DNA of 64,000 nucleotides from CADEDH01 sp047974625. GTDB taxonomy: Bacteria; Actinomycetota; Acidimicrobiia; Acidimicrobiales; SZUA-35. The notes beneath the pieces are model-generated. The model saw only the letters and a program-made list of their open reading frames with translations. It did no database searches and was not told the origin of the DNA. The position numbers were made by a program, and so were the translations under genes. Below, piece by piece: positions 56,928-64,000 of this stretch. The stretch spans positions 1 to 64,000 of the forward strand of contig JBKECK010000078.1 of NCBI GenBank assembly GCA_047974625.1, given 5' to 3'. The stretch's first letter is position 1, and every line of letters starts with the position of its first letter.

Positions 56928-57487
56928 GCCCGGGTCAGGTACTCGCCGGTGCGGGTGTCGACCTTGACCCGGCCCCCCGCCTCGACGAACAGGGGGACCT
57001 GGATCACCAAGCCGGTCTCCAGGGTGGCCGGCTTGCGGGCCCCCGACACGCGGTCACCGGCGAACCCCGGCTCGGTCTCGGTCACCGTGAGCTCCACGGC
57101 GGCGGGCAGATCCGTGCCCACGATCTCGCTGCCGTAGGTCAACAGGATCACGTTCGAGCCGTCGGTCAGGTAGTTCCCGGCGTCGCCCATGACCTCGCTG
57201 GGCACGGTCTGCTGGTCGAAGGTCTCGTTGTCCATGACCACGAATCCGGTGCCGTCCCGGTACAGGAACTGCTGTTCCCGTTTCTCGATGTAGGCGCTCT
57301 CCATCTTCTCGCCCGCCCGGAACGTCCTGTCCACCACAGCGCCGGTGCGGACGTTCTTCAGCGTCGAGCGCACGAACGCCCCGCCCTTACCCGGCTTGAC
57401 GTGCTGGAACTCCTGGATCTGGAACAGACCGTCAGGAAGGTCGATGGTCATCCCGTTCTTGAAATCGTTGGTGCTGATGCTGGCCAT
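56924..57487 (-). CDS. efp: elongation factor P
   Basis: Relieves ribosome stalling at polyproline. Three beta-barrel domains; the loop that reaches the peptidyl-transferase centre is KPGKGGAFVR near residue 34, with Lys at the usual position. 187 aa, typical. ATG with GGAGG eight bases upstream. No epmA or epmB is present nearby, as normal for actinobacteria, which use an unmodified or differently modified residue. Confidence 0.97.
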   Translation of the reverse strand: MASISTNDFKNGMTIDLPDGLFQIQEFQHVKPGKGGAFVRSTLKNVRTGAVVDRTFRAGEKMESAYIEKREQQFLYRDGTGFVVMDNETFDQQTVPSEVMGDAGNYLTDGSNVILLTYGSEIVGTDLPAAVELTVTETEPGFAGDRVSGARKPATLETGLVIQVPLFVEAGGRVKVDTRTGEYLTRA

Positions 57488-57536
57488 GCGACATTCCTCC
57501 GCTCCGGCGGGCCGGCCCCGGAGGATACCGCTCCCC

Positions 57537-57589
57537 CGCTCCGCTTCGGTCAGCGGACGGGTTCACGCTCCGCTTCGGTCAGCGGACGG
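57537..57589. repeat. 24-bp repeat duplicating the aroB 3' end
   Basis: A 24-base sequence ending in TTCGGTCAGCGGACGG occurs at 57537-57560 and 57566-57589. The second copy contains the last codons and stop of aroB; the first lies past the stop in the aroB-efp gap. Compare the duplication at 33935. Confidence 0.93.
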
Positions 57590-58931
57590 TATCCAGGGTC
57601 TCCAGGAGGACGGTGCGGTCGTCGATGATGACGGGGGCTACGCCGTCGGGGCCGTCGAGGACGAAGGTGATCCCGTCCACCGCCTTCTTGTCGGCGGAGA
57701 ACGCGTCCACGATGGCGTCCGGGTCGAGGCCGGGAGGCATGTGAGGGGACAGGCCGTAGGTGGCCACCACCCGACGGTGTTCGGCCACCCGGGCCTTGTC
57801 GATCAGGCCCAGCCGGAAGGCCAGTTCGGCCGCGTAGATCAGGCCGACGGCCACCGCCTCACCGTGGCGGATCCCGTACCCGGTGAGGGTCTCCAGGGCG
57901 TGGGCGAGGGTGTGGCCGTAGTTGAGAATGACCCGACGGCCCTGCTCCGTCTCGTCGCCGGCCACCACGTCGCCCTTGATCCGCACACAGGCGGCCACCC
58001 GCTCGTCGAGGGGCAGACGGTCGAGGCGGCCGCCGCCGAGGAAGTGGTACTTGGCCAGCTCCCCCATCCCGCTCAAAAACTCGGCCGGGGGGAGGGTGCC
58101 GAGCGTGGCGGTGTCGCACACCACGGCGGCCGGTTGCTTGAACGCCCCCAGCAGGTTCTTCCCTTCGGGGAGGTTGACCCCGCACTTGCCGCCGATGGCG
58201 GCGTCGATCTGGCCCAGCAGGGTGGTGGACACGTGGATGACCTCGACGCCCCGGTGGTAGCTGGCGGCCAGGTAGCCGCTCAGGTCGGACACGGCCCCCC
58301 CGCCCACGCTGACGATCACATCACGCCGGGTGAGACCCCACCGAGCCAGTTCAGAGGCGACCCGCCCGAGCACGTCCAGGCTCTTGGCCACCTCACCGTC
58401 GGGGATGTCGAACACCCGGTGCTCCACCGGAATGTCCACCGTGACCCCCACGGGCGCCTGGGTGACGACGGCCACCCGCCGGGCCTGGGCGGGCAGCAGG
58501 TCGGCCAGCTCTCGCCGGGCGCCACGGCCGATCACCACCGGGTACCGGCGCCGCTCGTCCACCTCGATCGTCTCCACCGTCACCCTCGGTCCGGGCCGGT
58601 GCCCGGTGACGGCGGCGGTCACCTCACCGGCCGCGGCGATCACGGCCCGGCCGTCGGGGGCGTCGACGTCATCGTCCAGGTCGGGGGCCGTGACGATGAG
58701 ATCGGCGGCGGTGGTGACCGCCCCGAGCCAGCGACGGTTGCCGACCGAGCGGGCCCCGTGGTCGAGCCAGACGGTGAGGGCCCCGTCGGCCAGTTCGGCC
58801 CGTTGGTCGACGGTGGCGACCGCCTCCGGGCCGGCCGCGGTGACCGGGCGGCCCAGGCGAACGGCCACCTCGGCGACCACCGCCTCGGTCACCCGGGACG
58901 ACCATCCGATGATGACAACCGGAAGTTCCAC
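57579..58931 (-). CDS. aroB: 3-dehydroquinate synthase with extra N-terminal domain
   Basis: Second step of the shikimate pathway, converting DAHP to dehydroquinate with NAD and zinc. Residues about 125-450 form the complete enzyme: VSVGGGAVSDLSGYLAASYH, STTLLGQIDAAIGGKCGVN, GMGELAKYHFLGG, NYGHTLAHALE (zinc His) and RHGEAVAVG. The first 115 residues are extra. They resemble a shortened shikimate kinase: VVIIGWSSRVTEAVVAEVA where the P-loop should be, and VWLDHGAR later, but the GxGK(S/T) motif is absent. 450 aa against about 360 usual. GTG start; it overlaps the prepilin peptidase gene by 43 bases. Confidence 0.93.
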   Translation of the reverse strand: MELPVVIIGWSSRVTEAVVAEVAVRLGRPVTAAGPEAVATVDQRAELADGALTVWLDHGARSVGNRRWLGAVTTAADLIVTAPDLDDDVDAPDGRAVIAAAGEVTAAVTGHRPGPRVTVETIEVDERRRYPVVIGRGARRELADLLPAQARRVAVVTQAPVGVTVDIPVEHRVFDIPDGEVAKSLDVLGRVASELARWGLTRRDVIVSVGGGAVSDLSGYLAASYHRGVEVIHVSTTLLGQIDAAIGGKCGVNLPEGKNLLGAFKQPAAVVCDTATLGTLPPAEFLSGMGELAKYHFLGGGRLDRLPLDERVAACVRIKGDVVAGDETEQGRRVILNYGHTLAHALETLTGYGIRHGEAVAVGLIYAAELAFRLGLIDKARVAEHRRVVATYGLSPHMPPGLDPDAIVDAFSADKKAVDGITFVLDGPDGVAPVIIDDRTVLLETLDTVR

Positions 58932-59737
58932 TCGGTCACCCTAGCGGTGAGGGATCCGGCGTTCCCGGGTGGGCCGCCTGACCCCGGGACGAGGACGGGG
59001 GAGGCGACCACCACCGCGAGCGCGGCCGCGGCCAGCCCCGGTCCGGCCGGTACCTCGGTCCGCAGCGATCGGCGGCGGAGAGCGTTGAAACCGGTCCCGA
59101 GGACGGCCACACCGAGCAGGCCGAGCACGAAGCTCCACAGGACGTACTGGACGGCGTCGATCCGGGTCGGGGCCGCCCAGCCGATGAATAGGCCGAGCAG
59201 GACGGCCAGTTTTACGTCGCCTCGGCCCATGCCCGGTTCGTAGACGAGGTGGGCCAGGCCCACGAAACCGCCGTAGACGGCGGCGCCGATCAGGGCGGTG
59301 TCGATACCGTCCCCGCCGGCCAGCTCGCCGCTGAGGACGAACACGGCGAACAGCCCGACCAGGATCGAGGGCCAAACGACCACGTTGGGCAACAGGTGGG
59401 TCTCGAGGTCGATGGCCGACAGCAGCACCAGCACTGCGGCCAGGGCCAGGTAGGGGGCGAGCTGCCAGCCGGACCCGAACCGAGCCGCGACCGCGGCGAA
59501 GGCGGCCGCGGTAGCCAGGTCGATCAGGGGGTACCGGATCCCGGCCTGGCGGCGGCACGATGGGCAGCGCGCCGTCCACGAAACGACCGGCCGCAGGGAG
59601 GCAACCCCCAGACCAGCCCGGCAGTGGGTGCACCGGTGTTCGGCCGCCCAGCCCAGCCGTTCCACGATCCGGTCGACGCCGACACCGAGCAGGGGTCCCA
59701 CGATCAGGCCGGCGACGGCCGCGGCCAGGATCATCAT
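58889..59737 (-). CDS. prepilin peptidase (A24 family)
   Basis: Membrane aspartic protease that cleaves and may methylate type IV prepilins or related pseudopilins. Cytoplasmic CxxC pairs HCTHC and CPSC, then at least six hydrophobic segments; the two catalytic aspartates are in SAIDLETHLLPN and GMGRGDVKLAVLLG. 282 aa. It lies between aroB and the PATAN gene, where other actinobacteria have aroC and aroK. No pilin or pilus ATPase is in the window. Confidence 0.92.
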   Translation of the reverse strand: MMILAAAVAGLIVGPLLGVGVDRIVERLGWAAEHRCTHCRAGLGVASLRPVVSWTARCPSCRRQAGIRYPLIDLATAAAFAAVAARFGSGWQLAPYLALAAVLVLLSAIDLETHLLPNVVVWPSILVGLFAVFVLSGELAGGDGIDTALIGAAVYGGFVGLAHLVYEPGMGRGDVKLAVLLGLFIGWAAPTRIDAVQYVLWSFVLGLLGVAVLGTGFNALRRRSLRTEVPAGPGLAAAALAVVVASPVLVPGSGGPPGNAGSLTARVTEWNFRLSSSDGRPG

Positions 59738-59751
59738 GACGGTCGCTTCCC

Positions 59752-61731
59752 CTACCGCTGGTCGTCGCTCCGCAGGTAGCGCATGAGGAGACCGCCGCTC
59801 TTCTTGGGCCGGTCATCGGCGGTGGTGTCACCGGTCCGTTCCTCGACCTCGGGCCCGGTCGGTGCCCCACCCAGGGGACTTGTGCCGTCCCGGGCATCGG
59901 TGGACGCCGCCGGATCCTCCATCGAACCCCACGGGTCCGGGGCGTCCGGAACGGCGCCGGAGGCCCCCCACAGATCGGCGGGAGCGGCCACGGGCTCCGA
60001 GGACGCCCACGGATCGGGATCGGGTGCGCCCGCCGGAGCGGGGTCCGGATGGCTCGACGCCCACGGGTCGGCTGGGGCCGACGCCGGCCCGGACGACGCC
60101 CACGGGTCACCGGCCGGGGCCGGATCCGGGCGGCTCGACGCCCACGGGTCACCGGCCGGGGCCGGATCCGGGCGGCTCGACGCCCACGGGTCCCCGGCGG
60201 GGGCGTCACCTGAGCCCCACAGGTCACGGGCCGACGTCTCGCCGGCGGCGGTGACGGGCCGGTCCCAGGGGGTCGAGCCCCCATCGGTGGCGGTGGACGA
60301 GGTGGCGACAGTGGAGGCCCACGGATCGGGGGCCGGACCGTCGGCGGGTGGGTCATCGTATCCCGGGGGCGGCGGCACCCGGGTCACCGCCAGCTCAGAG
60401 GTCTGGTCGAGCTCCTCGGCCAGGGGCGGGTCGGCCCACGGATCGGTGGCGGTGGCGTCGGCGACGGCGCCTTCGCCCCACGGGTCCGCGGCGGCCGCCG
60501 TCCCACCGGGGGCGGTGGCGTCATCGCGCCGGGAGGTGGAGGCCGCGCCCCGCTGGGGCAGGGTCCCGTCGCCGAGCAGGTGGCCGGCGTCGTCCCCCCA
60601 AGTGTGGTTGGCCGACCATCCCCCCACGTCGCCCGGGGTCTCGTCGTAGGTGCGACTGCGTCGCTCCACCGGGGGCCGCAGCTCCGAATCGGTCGTTCCG
60701 GCCGGGGCCGGGCCACCCAGTGCTGGGGGTACCGGCAGCTCGGCCTCCTCGGCCAGCAGGGTGGCGACCGGGATCGGCTCGCCGAGGGGGGCATCCCCGG
60801 TCGACGGCTCGTCGGGAGGCATCAAGCTGGGCGGGACCAGCTCGGTCGACGCCGACCCGACATCGGTGGACCAGCGGGGATCGGCGGGAGCCGGCCCCTC
60901 ACCCGATGCCGCCGAGGCAGGGGCGCCATGGCCGACACCGGACCCGACGTGCTCCACCCCGGAGCGGCCCACCTCGACCGAGGATGACTCACCCACGGCC
61001 GTATCTGCGAACGCCATATCGTCCAGGGCCGTATAGTCCAGGGCCGTATAGTCCAGGGCCGTATCACCCACGGCCGTATCTGCGAACGCCATATCGTCCA
61101 GGGCCGTATCACTCACGGCGAACGCCGGCTCGGTGAGGCGCGGACCGGCCGTGTGCGGTTCGTCCCCGGTGGCGGGGGCCGGTTCGGTGATCTCCACCAG
61201 GGCCCGCTCCGCCAGCAGTTTGAGGCGACGGGACGATTCGATCTCGCCGAGCCCGGTCACGTCGCTCACCCCACCCACGGTGGTTCCGGTGACGACGGCC
61301 CGGAGGACCTGCCAGTCGGTGCGGTCCAGGGTCACCTCGTCGACGGGCAGCTCCTCGACCACGGTGACCTGGTGGCGGGATGAGGGCACGACGGCCTCGA
61401 TGGTGCGCCAGTCGGCCAGGCGGACCTGGGCCGCGGTCAACACGCCCCCGATGTCGCAGCCGTCCCCACCGTCGGGGTCCGTCGAGGATTCCTCGGTTCC
61501 ACTCTCGAAGGCGAACGACCCGTCCCCGAACCGGAGCAGTTCGAACACCACGTCCTCGGGATCGGTGCTGGCCAGACCGGACACCGAGGCCTCCACCAGC
61601 GCCCCGCGCCGGATGGTGACGGATCCCATTCCTCGATCACCGTCGATGTCGAGCCGTCCCGTCTTGGCCGAGGACGACAGCAGGCCGAGGACCTCGTCCA
61701 AGGCGAAGTTGTCCAGTGAACCCTGCAGCAT
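59752..61731 (-). CDS. PATAN (DUF4388) domain protein with long repetitive tail
   Basis: N-terminal PATAN domain (about residues 1-110: LQGSLDNFALDEVLGLLSSS, GSVTIRRGALVEA), a winged-helix-like stretch (residues 130-185: DRTDWQVLRAVVTG) and then some 450 residues of low complexity. The tail holds repeats of DTALDYTALDYTALDDMAF (near residues 205-230) and of DPWASSRPDPAPAG. It ends in a basic KKSGGLLMRYLRS. 659 aa. ATG 61731 is preferred to 61737 because GGAAGG is then six bases away. PATAN proteins often act with response regulators or motility systems; the prepilin peptidase 14 bases downstream fits that. Confidence 0.83.
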   Translation of the reverse strand: MLQGSLDNFALDEVLGLLSSSAKTGRLDIDGDRGMGSVTIRRGALVEASVSGLASTDPEDVVFELLRFGDGSFAFESGTEESSTDPDGGDGCDIGGVLTAAQVRLADWRTIEAVVPSSRHQVTVVEELPVDEVTLDRTDWQVLRAVVTGTTVGGVSDVTGLGEIESSRRLKLLAERALVEITEPAPATGDEPHTAGPRLTEPAFAVSDTALDDMAFADTAVGDTALDYTALDYTALDDMAFADTAVGESSSVEVGRSGVEHVGSGVGHGAPASAASGEGPAPADPRWSTDVGSASTELVPPSLMPPDEPSTGDAPLGEPIPVATLLAEEAELPVPPALGGPAPAGTTDSELRPPVERRSRTYDETPGDVGGWSANHTWGDDAGHLLGDGTLPQRGAASTSRRDDATAPGGTAAAADPWGEGAVADATATDPWADPPLAEELDQTSELAVTRVPPPPGYDDPPADGPAPDPWASTVATSSTATDGGSTPWDRPVTAAGETSARDLWGSGDAPAGDPWASSRPDPAPAGDPWASSRPDPAPAGDPWASSGPASAPADPWASSHPDPAPAGAPDPDPWASSEPVAAPADLWGASGAVPDAPDPWGSMEDPAASTDARDGTSPLGGAPTGPEVEERTGDTTADDRPKKSGGLLMRYLRSDDQR

Positions 61732-61832
61732 GGTCATCCTTCCGAGAACCCAGGTTGGCATTCGCTGTCCCGGTTTCTCTTCGGCGCACCACGCCGGTTC
61801 TTGAGCTGCCCGATCCGACCCGGCGCCGGTGG

Positions 61833-62702
61833 CTAGCCCGTGCGGCCCAGGCCGGCCCCGGCGGCGCGCATCACCTCGACGGGGGCCGGCCGGCCCGTCC
61901 ACCGTTCGAAGGCGATGGCGGCCTGGTGGATGAGCATCCCCACCCCGTCGATCGGGACGGCCCCGGCCGCCTCGGCGGCGGCCAGCAGGGGTGTCCGTCG
62001 GGGCTGGTAGACGATGTCCACGACCGCCTGCCCCGGGCGGAGGACCCCGGTGGGGACGGGCACGCCGGCCGGGTCGGGCCCGCCGGCCATGCCGACGGGG
62101 GTGGCGTTGATGATCAGATCGGCGTCGGCCGCGTCGTCCTCGGCCGTCCCGGCCCGGGCCCCTGGGGCCAGGCGGGCGGCCGCGGCGGCCCGTTCCGGGT
62201 CCCGGCTGGCCACCACCAGCCCACCCGGTTCGTGACGGCCGACGGCCTCGATGATGGAGCGGGCGGCGCCGCCGGTGCCGAGCACCAGCACCCGGCGCCC
62301 GGGCACCGGGAGGCCGTGGTCGTCGGCCAGGGACCGCACCAGGCCGTCACCGTCGGTGCTCTCCCCCACCAGTTCGTCGCCGTCGCGCCACACACAGTTG
62401 CAGGCACCGAGGGCCCGGACCGTGGCGCTGGGTCGGTCGACGGCGGCCGCCACCACCTCCTTGTGGGGCATGGTGACCGACAACCCGTCGATGCCCAGGA
62501 CCCGCATGGCCTCCACCGCCTCGGCGCCCCGGCCGGCCGGCACCGGCAGGGCCACGTAGACCCAGTCGAGTCCGGCGGCGGCGAAGGCCGCGTTGTGAAG
62601 CGACGGCGAAAGGGAGTGGCGGACCGGGTCGCCGATGACGGCGGCCAGCCGGGTGGATCCGGTGGGCGCCCAGCTGGACGGCCCCGACCGGTCTGCGGTC
62701 AC
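61833..62702 (-). CDS. aroE: shikimate dehydrogenase
   Basis: NADPH-dependent reduction of dehydroshikimate. IGDPVRHSLSPSLHNAAF (substrate Ser), VTMPHKEVVAAAVD (catalytic Lys), STDGDGL (Asp), VLVLGTGGAARSIIEAV (Rossmann) and GVGMLIHQAAIAFERW. 289 aa. GTG start just after mltG. Upstream neighbour of the PATAN gene by 101 bases; aroC and aroK do not follow as they do in many relatives. Confidence 0.96.
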   Translation of the reverse strand: MTADRSGPSSWAPTGSTRLAAVIGDPVRHSLSPSLHNAAFAAAGLDWVYVALPVPAGRGAEAVEAMRVLGIDGLSVTMPHKEVVAAAVDRPSATVRALGACNCVWRDGDELVGESTDGDGLVRSLADDHGLPVPGRRVLVLGTGGAARSIIEAVGRHEPGGLVVASRDPERAAAAARLAPGARAGTAEDDAADADLIINATPVGMAGGPDPAGVPVPTGVLRPGQAVVDIVYQPRRTPLLAAAEAAGAVPIDGVGMLIHQAAIAFERWTGRPAPVEVMRAAGAGLGRTG

Positions 62703-62704
62703 GC

Positions 62705-63886
62705 TCAGAACAGTCCCTCGTCCCGCGACTTCTGGACCTGGGCCTGGAATTCGTCGTAGTCGTCGGTGAAGAAGTGGTTGCCCTCGGCGTCGGCCAGGAC
62801 GTAGTACAGCCAGTCTCCCTCCTCCGGTTGCAGGGCCGCCCGCAGGGACGCCTCGCCCGGCATGGAGATCGGGGTGGGCGGCAGGTTCGGGTTGTTCCGG
62901 CAGGCGTAGTCGCCCTCGGTCATCATGTTCCGGGTGAGCTCCACCTGGCGGTCCTGGGCCCCGTAGATGCAGGTGGCGTCGATGTCGAGCGACATCTGCT
63001 CCTGCAACCGGTTGTAGATGACCCGGGCAATCTTGGGCCGATCGGCGTCGGTCTTGGCCTCGGCCTCCACCATCGAGGCGATGATGAGCACGTCATAGGC
63101 GGGCCGACCCACACTGGTCTCCGACCCGCCGTATCCGATCTCCCCGGTGACCTGGGCGAACGAGGCGTTCATCCGGCCCAGGATCTGGGCGGCGGTGGCG
63201 TCGGTCTCGAGCTCGTAGTTGGCCGGGAACAGCAGGCCCTCCCAGGAAGTGGCCCCTTCGGGCCGGTAGCGGGCGTCGAGCTGGCCGGAGTCGAGGACAG
63301 CCTGGAGCTCTTCGACGGTGACGTCGGGGACCTGCTCGGCGATGACGGCGAGGGTCTCGTTGAGCCAGAGGCCCTCACGGACCTGGAGGGTGGTGTACAC
63401 CGGCGGGATCGGACCCGCGGTGAGCACCGCGATCGCCTCGGAGGCCGACGAGTTGACCTGCATCTCGTACTCACCGGCCTGGATCGACGACGCCCCCTTC
63501 CAGTCGGCGTAGTAGCGGAAGAAGGTGCTGTTCGGGACGATCTCCTGGTCCTCCAGGAGGCTGGCGATCTCGGCCGTCGTGGCCCCGGTGGGGACGACGA
63601 AGGCCACGGTCTCCCCCGGCGGGCCGGCCGGGTCGAGCTGTTGCTGGAACCAGCCGCGGACCCCCCGGTAGAGGACGAAACCGATCACCACCAGGACCAG
63701 CAAGGCCACCACCGACCGGGCCAGCCGGGAGCCGCCCGAACGGACCGAGACGAAGTCGTCCTCGTCGTCCCAGCCGAGATCGTCCCCGCCCCGGTCGTGG
63801 CCGCCGGTGTCGTCGGGGGCGGGGCGGGCGTCGTCGGAGCTGCGGGTGAGGACCAGATCCTCGTCGTGGCCAGGGTGGGTGCTCAC
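62705..63886 (-). CDS. mltG: endolytic murein transglycosylase MltG
   Basis: Membrane-anchored enzyme that cuts nascent glycan strands and sets their length. An acidic cytoplasmic N-terminus of about 50 residues, one transmembrane helix (residues 56-76, RSVVALLVLVVIGFVLYRGV), a LysM-like region and the YceG core with the catalytic Glu in DVLIIASMVEAEAK and VIYNRLQEQMSLDIDAT. C-terminal GNHFFTDDYDEF. 393 aa. GTG start. In the usual ruvX-mltG-aroE order. Confidence 0.95.
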   Translation of the reverse strand: MSTHPGHDEDLVLTRSSDDARPAPDDTGGHDRGGDDLGWDDEDDFVSVRSGGSRLARSVVALLVLVVIGFVLYRGVRGWFQQQLDPAGPPGETVAFVVPTGATTAEIASLLEDQEIVPNSTFFRYYADWKGASSIQAGEYEMQVNSSASEAIAVLTAGPIPPVYTTLQVREGLWLNETLAVIAEQVPDVTVEELQAVLDSGQLDARYRPEGATSWEGLLFPANYELETDATAAQILGRMNASFAQVTGEIGYGGSETSVGRPAYDVLIIASMVEAEAKTDADRPKIARVIYNRLQEQMSLDIDATCIYGAQDRQVELTRNMMTEGDYACRNNPNLPPTPISMPGEASLRAALQPEEGDWLYYVLADAEGNHFFTDDYDEFQAQVQKSRDEGLF

Positions 63887-63923
63887 CGGGTGAAGCCTAG
63901 TCTCCGGTCGGGCGACCGCGGGC

Positions 63924-64000
63924 TCATCGAGGGGTGGACGCCCCGGCGTCGATCCAGGCCTGGAGGATCACGGCCGCGGCCAGCTGATCGACCACCTGGC
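63924..64000 (-). CDS. ruvX: RuvX/YqgF, C-terminal fragment
   Basis: Only the last 25 codons are in the window, ending QVVDQLAAAVILQAWIDAG. The DxxAAAVILQ pattern is the C-terminal helix of the RNase H-fold YqgF/RuvX proteins (pre-16S rRNA processing or Holliday-junction resolvase-like), and its position before mltG is the standard one. The identification rests on this short segment and on gene order. The 5' part lies beyond 64000. Confidence 0.75.
   Translation of the reverse strand, partial: QVVDQLAAAVILQAWIDAGASTPR

Overview
The window looks like chromosomal DNA of a high-GC actinobacterium, most likely class Acidimicrobiia. This rests on the 16S rRNA sequence (actinobacterial character, with the GGAATCTTGC stretch I associate with Acidimicrobiia), strong G/C third-position bias, frequent GTG starts, an actinobacterial-type integration host factor, and gene orders that I recognise from Actinomycetota. 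I see no mobile element, CRISPR array, tRNA or prophage. This is essentially a core-metabolism region.

Layout: 1-1035 is the 5' two thirds of a 16S rRNA gene (minus strand, running off the window) with its promoter and leader to about 1464. Next come tyrS and small flanking genes (1.5-4.4 kb), a 3-methyladenine DNA glycosylase gene, and a complete arginine operon argC-J-B-D-F-R-G-H (13.9 to 5.1 kb, minus strand). Most stop and start codons in this operon overlap, and a two-box operator covers its promoter. From 14 to 17.5 kb there are a MaoC-like protein, a uridine kinase and an M3 peptidase. From 17.6 to 23.4 kb is the translation cluster infC-rpmI-rplT-tsnR-pheS-pheT, the order known from Mycobacterium upstream of argC. 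Divergent from infC are a PRC/MgtE-N/CBS protein, a DUF1003 protein and a DUF1844 protein. From 31.5 to 26.4 kb runs a moaB-ribD-ribE-ribBA operon that ends in a cold-shock-like gene and a degenerate EAL-domain gene; ribH is absent. serC and a DUF1015 gene follow on the plus strand.

From 34 kb to the end, almost all on the minus strand, lies the classic actinobacterial cluster: ruvX-mltG-aroE-(PATAN protein)-(prepilin peptidase)-aroB-efp-nusB, then pyrR-pyrB-pyrC'-carA-carB-pyrD-pyrF, then mihF-gmk-rpoZ-coaBC-metK-priA, then def-fmt-rsmB. This links shikimate synthesis, de novo pyrimidine synthesis, CoA and S-adenosylmethionine synthesis, and initiator-tRNA formylation with nascent-peptide deformylation. 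carAB supplies carbamoyl phosphate for both pyrimidines and the arginine operon.

The most interesting points are: a dihydroorotase homologue in the pyr operon that has lost metal ligands; an infC gene that seems to start at AUA behind a leader with an anti-Shine-Dalgarno-like segment; a gmk gene whose only sensible start is CTG; a terminator-like hairpin with five Ts inside the first codons of pyrR; AroB with what looks like a worn-down shikimate kinase domain at its N-terminus; overlapping divergent -10 elements between def and a methyltransferase gene; a 50-bp repeat array beside rpoZ with a dispersed copy elsewhere; exact duplications of gene 3' ends; and a run of all-transversion differences at normally invariant positions in the first 160 bases of the 16S fragment.
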